In this document: one piece after another, positions 5,762 through 11,454 of the stretch
Layout of the letters: every line of letters begins with the position of its first letter
Numbering within the stretch: position 1 is the first letter of the stretch
Assembly: GCA_947462115.1 (NCBI GenBank)
Contig: CANHON010000124.1
Span: 1-11,454 of the forward strand
Length of the DNA stretch: 11,454 nucleotides
Direction: 5' to 3'
DNA from: Deltaproteobacteria bacterium
GTDB taxonomy: Bacteria; Myxococcota_A; UBA796; UBA2385
Made by a program: the position numbers and the translations under genes
The notes under the pieces: generated by a model
What the model saw: the letters and a program-made list of their open reading frames with translations, nothing else
What the model was told of the DNA's origin: nothing
The model's database searches: none

Positions 5762-7648
5762 TTAGGCCTCTTCGTACTCGGCGTCGATGACGTCATCGCC
5801 GCCCTTGTTGGGGCCCGCAGCGCCGCCAGCGGGCGCGGCGCCCTGCGACTGGTAGGCCGCCTGGGCGAGCTTGTGGCTGGCCTGGGTCAGCGAGTCGAAG
5901 GCGGACTTGAGGCGGGCCACGTCGTCGGTGTCCAGGGCCTCGCGGGCCGACTTGACCTCGGCCTCCAGCGAGGCGACCTCGGAGGCCGGGAGCTTCTCGC
6001 GGTTCTCGTTGAGGAGCTTCTCGGTCTGGTAGACGCTGTTGTCGAGGTTGTTGCGGGCCTCGATGACCTCGCGGCGGGCCTGGTCGGCGGCCTCGTTCTC
6101 GGCGGCCTCCTTCACCAGCTTCTCGACGTCGCCCTTCGACAGGCCGCTGGAGCTGGTGATGGTGATCTTCTGCTCCTTGCCGGTGGCCTTGTCCTTGGCC
6201 GAGACGTTGAGGATGCCGTTGGCGTCCAGGTCGAAGGTGACCTCGACCTGCGGCATGCCGCGCGGGGCCTGGGGGATGCCGTCGAGGCGGAAGTTACCGA
6301 GCAGGCGGTTGTCCTTCGCCATGGGGCGCTCGCCCTGGTAGACCTGCACATCGACCGCGGTCTGGTTGTCGGCGGCGGTGGAGAAGACCTCCGAGGCGCG
6401 GCAGGGGATGGTCTTGTTGCGGGGCACGAGCACGGTCATCACGCCGCCCAAGGTCTCGATGCCGAGCGACAGCGGGGTGACGTCGATGAGGAGCAGGTCC
6501 TTGACATCGCCCGAGAGCACGCCGCCCTGAACGGCCGCGCCGACGGCCACCACCTCATCGGGGTTGACCGAGCGGTTGGGCTCCTTGCCGAAGAGCTCCT
6601 TGACCTTGCGCTGCACCATCGGGATGCGGGTGGAGCCGCCGACCAGCAGGACCTCGTCGATGTTGGCGAAGGACTTGTTCTTGGCCTTGGCGTCGGCCAG
6701 CGCCTTGCGGCAGGGCTCGAGGGTCTTGTTGACCACCGGCTCGATCATCTGCTCGAAGCGGGCGCGGCTGAGGGTGGAGACGAAGTGCTTGGGGCCCGAG
6801 GCGTCCACCGAGAGGTAGGGCAGGTTGACCTCGGAGGAGAGCGAGCCAGAGAGCTCAATCTTGGCCTTCTCGGCCGCGTCCTTGAGGCGCTGGAGCACCA
6901 TCCGGTCGCCGCGCACGTCGATGCCGGACTCCTTCTTGAAGTCGGCGATCATCCAGTCGATGAGCACCTGATCGACGTCGTCGCCGCCGAGGTGGGTGTC
7001 GCCGTTGGTGGAGAGCACCTCGACCACGCTGTCGGCCACCTCGAGGATCGACACGTCAAAGGTGCCGCCGCCGAAGTCGTAGACCGCGATGAACTCGTCC
7101 TTCTTCTTGTCGAGGCCGTAGGCGAGCGCCGCCGCGGTGGGCTCGTTGATGATGCGCTTGACGTCGAGGCCCGCGATCTTGCCGGCGTCTTTGGTGGCCT
7201 GGCGCTGGGCGTCGTTGAAGTAGGCGGGGACGGTGATGACCGCCTCGGTCACCGTGTCGTTGAGGTAGCGCTCGGCCTCGCGCTTGAGCTTCTGCAGCAC
7301 GGCGGCGCTGATCTCGGGGGCCGAGTACTGCTTGTCGTCGATCTTGACGCGGGGGCTGCCGTCGGAGCCGCGGACCACCTCGTAAGAGACGTAGCCGAGC
7401 TCATCCTTGCACTCGTCGAAGCGGCGGCCCATGAACCGCTTGATCGAGGAGATCGTGCGGGTGGGGTTGGTGATGGCCTGGCGCTTGGCGACGGCGCCGA
7501 CGAGGCGCTCCCCGTCCTTGGCGAAGCCGACGACCGAGGGGGTGGTGCGGCCGCCCTCTTCGTTCACGATCACCGTGGGCTTGTCGCCCTCCATGATGGC
7601 CACGACGGAGTTGGTGGTGCCGAGGTCGATGCCGATGATCTTGCCCAT
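5762..7648 (-). CDS. dnaK: Chaperone protein DnaK (Hsp70)
   Basis: The 628-residue protein is a full-length DnaK. The nucleotide-binding domain shows IGIDLGTTNS (5-14), the INEPTAAALAYG segment (167-178), VYDFGGGTFDVS (189-200) with Thr196 in the catalytic cleft, and LLVGGSTRIP (334-343). The interdomain linker DLLLID is at 384-389, followed by the substrate-binding beta domain (DVTPLSLGIETLGG, 389-402), the helical lid, and the usual acidic tail ending DAEYEEA. It binds exposed hydrophobic peptides in an ATP cycle driven by DnaJ and a nucleotide exchange factor. ATG 7648 has an ideal AGGAG six bases upstream (7659-7655). It is the first gene of the dnaK-dnaJ unit and is divergent from groES. 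No grpE gene is present in the window. Confidence 0.99.
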   Translation of the reverse strand: MGKIIGIDLGTTNSVVAIMEGDKPTVIVNEEGGRTTPSVVGFAKDGERLVGAVAKRQAITNPTRTISSIKRFMGRRFDECKDELGYVSYEVVRGSDGSPRVKIDDKQYSAPEISAAVLQKLKREAERYLNDTVTEAVITVPAYFNDAQRQATKDAGKIAGLDVKRIINEPTAAALAYGLDKKKDEFIAVYDFGGGTFDVSILEVADSVVEVLSTNGDTHLGGDDVDQVLIDWMIADFKKESGIDVRGDRMVLQRLKDAAEKAKIELSGSLSSEVNLPYLSVDASGPKHFVSTLSRARFEQMIEPVVNKTLEPCRKALADAKAKNKSFANIDEVLLVGGSTRIPMVQRKVKELFGKEPNRSVNPDEVVAVGAAVQGGVLSGDVKDLLLIDVTPLSLGIETLGGVMTVLVPRNKTIPCRASEVFSTAADNQTAVDVQVYQGERPMAKDNRLLGNFRLDGIPQAPRGMPQVEVTFDLDANGILNVSAKDKATGKEQKITITSSSGLSKGDVEKLVKEAAENEAADQARREVIEARNNLDNSVYQTEKLLNENREKLPASEVASLEAEVKSAREALDTDDVARLKSAFDSLTQASHKLAQAAYQSQGAAPAGGAAGPNKGGDDVIDAEYEEA

Positions 7649-7664
7649 TTTTAGCTCCTAGGAT

Positions 7665-7676
7665 GCCGGGTGCGGC
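7665..7676 (-). promoter_or_regulatory. Short stem-loop just upstream of the dnaK ribosome binding site
   Basis: On the dnaK-sense strand GCCG-CACC-CGGC forms a four-bp stem with a four-base loop, ending five bases before AGGAG. The stem is short and could be chance in this base composition. Confidence 0.2.
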
Positions 7677-7726
7677 GCCCAGAGGGCCGCTTGCCCCGAA
7701 TGGTGAGGTGTGGACCGGCCACGGGG

Positions 7727-7746
7727 AGGCGCCTTGCGGCGAGCCT
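7727..7746 (-). promoter_or_regulatory. GCAA-capped stem-loop in the dnaK leader region
   Basis: The dnaK-sense strand reads AGGC-TC-GCC-GCAA-GGC-GCCT: a three-bp inner stem closed by a GNRA-type GCAA loop and a four-bp outer stem, with a two-base bulge between. It lies about 80 bases before the dnaK start and may be part of the leader RNA. Confidence 0.3.
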
Positions 7747-7876
7747 CGACCCCGGCAACAAGCGAACAATCGCGTGCTGGACGGAGGTCTCGGCGAGCAA
7801 CCCCCAGGGCCGACCCTGAGCGCGCCGAAGCTAATCGCGAAGATCAGGCTGACAATCCCCCCGAGGGTCAGTGATG

Positions 7877-7914
7877 AAAAAAGCCCCCGACCGGCAGCCG
7901 ACAAGAGTATCGGG
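7877..7914 (-). terminator. Weak terminator- or attenuator-like element upstream of dnaK
   Basis: On the minus strand a five-bp inverted repeat (CCCGA at 7914-7910, TCGGG at 7890-7886) is followed by GGC and then six T (7882-7877). The stem is short and the loop long (19 bases), so it may not stop transcription. If the dnaK promoter lies upstream of it, it would sit in the leader. Confidence 0.2.
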
Positions 7915-7980
7915 CGAGCACTTCAGCACGTAGGACGACAATGACCTTCTGCACGCCGCTCTGGTCGAAATTCCCAAAGA

Positions 7981-8030
7981 TTGATCGGCCGCGGGCGGCA
8001 AATTGAGCCGGGCCCGTTGACGGCCGCGGG
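7981..8030. repeat. Direct repeat in the dnaK-groES control region
   Basis: TTGATCGGCCGCGGG (7981-7995) recurs as TTGACGGCCGCGGG (8017-8030), identical but for one missing T. The start-to-start distance is 36 bp. A looser relative, TTGAGCCGGGCCCG, lies between them at 8003-8016. The copies lie in the AT-richer island and could be a protein-binding site. Confidence 0.5.
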
Positions 8031-8045
8031 GCCTGTGCCTAACGA
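8017..8045 (+). promoter_or_regulatory. Weak sigma70-like promoter candidate for groESL
   Basis: TTGACG (8017-8022) and TAACGA (8040-8045) are 17 bp apart. The -35 box is good, but the -10 box matches only its first two bases. It overlaps the second copy of the direct repeat. It would give a leader of about 230 bases. Confidence 0.2.
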
Positions 8046-8245
8046 CACCCCGCTGCCAGGCGCCGGCCGACCCACCCGTGGGCGGACGCGCGATCCCGGC
8101 CAGTCGTCGCCGCTGTCACCGGCGGCCCGCGCTCGGCGCGAAGCGGGGTCGGCGATGCCCTCCGCTCCACCGTCCAGCCAGCTCGGCGACACCCTCCTCA
8201 ACCCACGGGCGGCTGCCCCCTCGCAACCCCGCCCGATCCCCATCC

Positions 8246-8263
8246 GCCCCGCAGCCGCGGGGC
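8246..8263 (+). promoter_or_regulatory. GC stem-loop just upstream of the groES ribosome binding site
   Basis: GCCCCGC-AGCC-GCGGGGC is a perfect seven-bp stem with a four-base loop, ending eight bases before GGAG (8272-8275). A stem this strong at this place is unlikely to be chance and probably forms in the groES mRNA leader. It leaves the GGAG itself unpaired. Confidence 0.5.
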
Positions 8264-8281
8264 ATTGGAACGGAGTAGACC

Positions 8282-8575
8282 ATGAAGTTCCGCCCCCTGC
8301 ACGACCGCGTCCTCGTCAAGCGCGTCGAGCCCGAGACCACCACCACCAGCGGCCTCATCCTGCCCGACACCACCAAAGAGAAGCCCACCGAGGGCGAGGT
8401 GGTCGCGGTCGGCAACGGCAAGCGCCTCGACGACGGCACCGTGCGCGCCCTGTCGGTCAAGGCCGGCGACCGCGTGATCTTCGGCAAGTACACCGGCGAT
8501 GAGGTCAAGCTCGACGGCGTCGAGCACATCATCCTCAGCGAGTCCGACCTGCTCGCGGTGGTCGAGCGCGCCTGA
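8282..8575 (+). CDS. groES: Co-chaperonin GroES (Hsp10)
   Basis: The 97-residue protein has the normal family length. It begins KFRPLHDRVLVKR (2-14), followed by the mobile loop (about 17-32) with the Gly-Leu-Ile-Leu-Pro contact motif (24-28) that docks on the GroEL apical domain. The later GEVVAVG, AGDRVIFGKY and ESDLLAVVE segments are also typical. Seven copies form the lid of the GroEL folding chamber in the cytoplasm. ATG 8282 has GGAG six bases upstream. It is the first gene of a groES-groEL operon, 82 bp before groEL, and diverges from dnaK across 633 bp. Confidence 0.98.
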   Translation: MKFRPLHDRVLVKRVEPETTTTSGLILPDTTKEKPTEGEVVAVGNGKRLDDGTVRALSVKAGDRVIFGKYTGDEVKLDGVEHIILSESDLLAVVERA

Positions 8576-8657
8576 GCTTCGGCGCCCCCCGCCGGCCCCT
8601 CGCTCCCCTCCCTTCACCTGCGGCGCCCCCAAGCGGGCCCCCACCGGAGAATCGACC

Positions 8658-10310
<1,653 letters not shown>

Positions 10311-10345
10311 GCCCCGCGGCCTGACCCCTCGGTCGGGCTGCGCCC

Positions 10346-10386
10346 CGCGCCCGCTCCGCTTCGGCGTGGCGGGCGCGCTGCTTTTT
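10346..10386 (+). terminator. Intrinsic terminator of groES-groEL
   Basis: CGCGCCCGC (10346-10354) pairs perfectly with GCGGGCGCG (10369-10377). An inner CGC-TTCG-GCG (10357-10366) gives a stable UUCG-type tetraloop. Five T follow at 10382-10386, four bases after the stem. It begins 35 bases after the groEL stop. The opposite strand has no T-run, so it acts rightward only. Confidence 0.85.
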
Positions 10387-10405
10387 GGACCGCGGCCCCC
10401 GCGGC

Positions 10406-11134
10406 TCAGCCCTCGTCGCGCTCCGCCTTGGGCTTGCCCTTGGGCTTGGCCTTCGACTTCGACTTGGGCTCGCCGCGCACCGCCCGCCACACGAGCTGGA
10501 TCACGAGCCCGCCCGCCGCCAGCACGCCGATCAGCCCGAGGTCTTGCGGGCGATCCATCGACCACGCCACCGCGAGGGCCCCCATGAGGGCCCCGATCAC
10601 CGGCAGCGCCCGCTCGTACAGGCGCGGCACCAAGAACAGGCCGACGAGGCCGGCCGCCGGCGCCCACCAGAAGGGCACGGCCTTGTCGAAGATCAACGGG
10701 GTGACCGCATAGACCAAGCCGGTGATGAGTAGGCTGCCCACGAGGCGCACCGCGACCCGCTCGGCCACATGGCAGGCCAGGGCCCCGCCCGCCCCGAGGA
10801 GCAGGCCGAAGATCAGCGGCAGCGGATCGGCGAGCCCGCTCAAAAAGCGCTGCGCGAGGTACACGCCGGCCGCGAAGCCCGGCGCGATGATCGCCACCCG
10901 GTAGAAGCGCGAGCCCGCGAGCAGCAGCAGCAGGCCGAGCAGGCCGACGAGGCCGCGGGGCTCCAGCAGGGCCGGCGGGAGGGCGGCCCGGAGCCCCTCG
11001 AGGGCGGGCGGGAGCGCCGCCACGCTGGCCGAGAGGCCGAGGCCCACCAGCGCCGGCGGGAGGGGCAAGGCGGCGCTCCGCTGCCAGGGAAGACCGCGCC
11101 TATCGTCATTTTCGTCGTCGTGGATGCGGTTCAT
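10406..11134 (-). CDS. Polytopic membrane protein with Lys-rich tail, TMEM198/DUF4203-like arrangement
   Basis: From ATG 11134 the product has 242 residues. I chose this start because GGAG lies four bases upstream (11142-11139); the frame is open to 11410, but that part is Ala/Gly/Arg-rich and overlaps the divergent gene at 11256. After an acidic N-terminus (HDDENDD) there are about seven hydrophobic segments, at roughly 24-44, 61-74, 78-96, 104-122, 130-148, 155-170 and 175-192, with another at 198-216. The order (a Gly-rich segment ending in an Arg-Phe-Tyr-Arg loop, then repeated Gly-rich helices) resembles DUF4203/TMEM198-like proteins; this is a weak family call. The C-terminus (about 222-242) is highly charged with alternating Lys, and probably cytoplasmic. 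Function unknown. It is convergent with groEL and separated from it by the terminator. Confidence 0.75.
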   Translation of the reverse strand: MNRIHDDENDDRRGLPWQRSAALPLPPALVGLGLSASVAALPPALEGLRAALPPALLEPRGLVGLLGLLLLLAGSRFYRVAIIAPGFAAGVYLAQRFLSGLADPLPLIFGLLLGAGGALACHVAERVAVRLVGSLLITGLVYAVTPLIFDKAVPFWWAPAAGLVGLFLVPRLYERALPVIGALMGALAVAWSMDRPQDLGLIGVLAAGGLVIQLVWRAVRGEPKSKSKAKPKGKPKAERDEG

Positions 11135-11255
11135 TCGGCTCCCCGCGGTGGTCGGCGCGCCAGCCCCCGGGGGTCCGCGGGGCGCGCGCGGCAGGTTAGC
11201 CCCCTCGGGCGAAGGCGGCGCGCCGTCCCGCCCGACCCACAGCGCAGAGGTGGTC

Positions 11256-11454
11256 TTGGCCTCCACGTCGATCCTCATCGCCATCTTTGGCAGCCTGTGC
11301 TGCCTCGTCTCTGCGCTCGCCATCCTCATCGGCGCCGTGGTGCTCCTCCGCAAAAAGGAGCCCGCAGCCGCCGCTCCGGCCACAGCCCCGCCGCCGCTGC
11401 CCGCGCCCATGGCCCCGCCGCCGCCCGCGCCCCTCGGCGCCGCCCCGCCGCCCG
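11256..11454 (+). CDS. One-pass membrane protein with Pro/Ala-rich tail, partial (C-terminus off the right edge)
   Basis: This frame was read directly and is open to the window end (66 codons). The start is probably TTG 11256, with AGAGG five bases upstream; GTG 11250 is in frame but has no ribosome binding site, and there is no nearby ATG. Residues about 5-31 form one strong membrane helix (SILIAIFG...AILIGAVVLL) with a Cys-Cys pair at 15-16. Arg-Lys-Lys follows (32-34), so the tail is predicted to be cytoplasmic. The rest is almost only Pro and Ala, a linker likely to lead to a domain beyond the window. No family can be named. It is divergent from the polytopic membrane protein gene, 121 bp away. 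Confidence 0.6.
   Translation, partial: MASTSILIAIFGSLCCLVSALAILIGAVVLLRKKEPAAAAPATAPPPLPAPMAPPPPAPLGAAPPP

Larger units (their letters stand above)
7649..8281. other. Shared divergent control region of dnaKJ and groESL
   Basis: This 633-bp region holds no gene that I can support. It contains an AT-richer island at about 7836-8008 where promoters are most likely. I find no CIRCE operator (TTAGCACTC-N9-GAGTGCTAA) and no good sigma32-type promoter (CTTGAA with CCCCAT). Recognisable elements, listed separately, are a direct repeat at 7981-8030, a weak sigma70-like pair at 8017-8045, stem-loops in both leaders, and a T-tract element at 7877-7914. Small frames in the region (7923-8243 minus, 7663-7944 plus) lack ribosome binding sites and look like GC-rich noise. 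Confidence 0.7.

Noticed and set aside
5600..7654. 684-codon open frame antisense to dnaK
   Set aside because: High-GC codon use leaves the opposite strand open; the translation is Gly/Leu/Val/Ala/Asp-rich, resembles no family, and mirrors the dnaK codons.
7401..7904. Minus-strand frame starting with a hydrophobic stretch upstream of dnaK
   Set aside because: It needs a TTG start, has no ribosome binding site, turns into low complexity and overlaps dnaK in another frame. The hydrophobic part comes from the AT-richer promoter island.
7923..8243. Possible 106-codon minus-strand gene between dnaK and groES
   Set aside because: Gly/Arg/Pro/Ala-rich, no Shine-Dalgarno and no recognisable fold; it lies in the control region.
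7649..8281. CIRCE operator, sigma32 or sigma54 promoter, tRNA
   Set aside because: Scanning both strands by eye gave no TTAGCACTC/GAGTGCTAA pair, no CTTGAA-CCCCAT pair, no TGGCAC-TTGC pair and no tRNA T-loop.

Overview
The window is a very GC-rich (about 70% by eye) stretch of bacterial chromosome with dense coding. The GroEL, DksA-type and MoxR/DUF58 sequences look most like Myxococcota or a related former deltaproteobacterial lineage. That placement is an inference from family resemblance, because there is no rRNA in the window.

Layout. (1) Positions 1-2626, minus strand: a MoxR AAA+ ATPase, a DUF58 protein and a BatD/DUF4381-like membrane lipoprotein that runs off the left edge. This is the front of a MoxR/Bat (von Willebrand factor A) operon. 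(2) 2927-3409, plus strand: a DksA/TraR-type transcription factor with its own sigma70-like promoter, divergent from moxR. (3) 3429-3935, minus: a DUF1499 lipoprotein; divergent from it at 4018-4455, plus: a small Ala/Glu/Arg-rich helical protein of unknown function. (4) 4480-7648, minus: dnaK followed by dnaJ. (5) 7649-8281: a 633-bp divergent control region. (6) 8282-10310, plus: groES and groEL, closed by a clear intrinsic terminator. (7) 10406-11134, minus: a polytopic membrane protein with a Lys-rich tail; and 11256 to the right edge, plus: the start of a one-pass membrane protein with a Pro/Ala-rich tail.

The core of the window is a combined chaperone locus. DnaK and DnaJ bind and refold clients, GroES/GroEL encapsulate them, and the two operons are placed head to head around one regulatory region. 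No grpE, hrcA or CIRCE operator is visible. The control region carries a direct repeat, and the groES, dnaJ and dnaK leaders each carry a short GC stem-loop just upstream of the ribosome binding site.

Two genes cut by the window edges (left minus strand, right plus strand) were read directly from the sequence. I see no mobile element, CRISPR array, tRNA or rRNA, and no convincing new multi-gene system. The most interesting items are the chaperone linkage with its non-CIRCE control region, the unknown small helical protein beside dnaJ, and the compact BatD/DUF4381-like lipoprotein.
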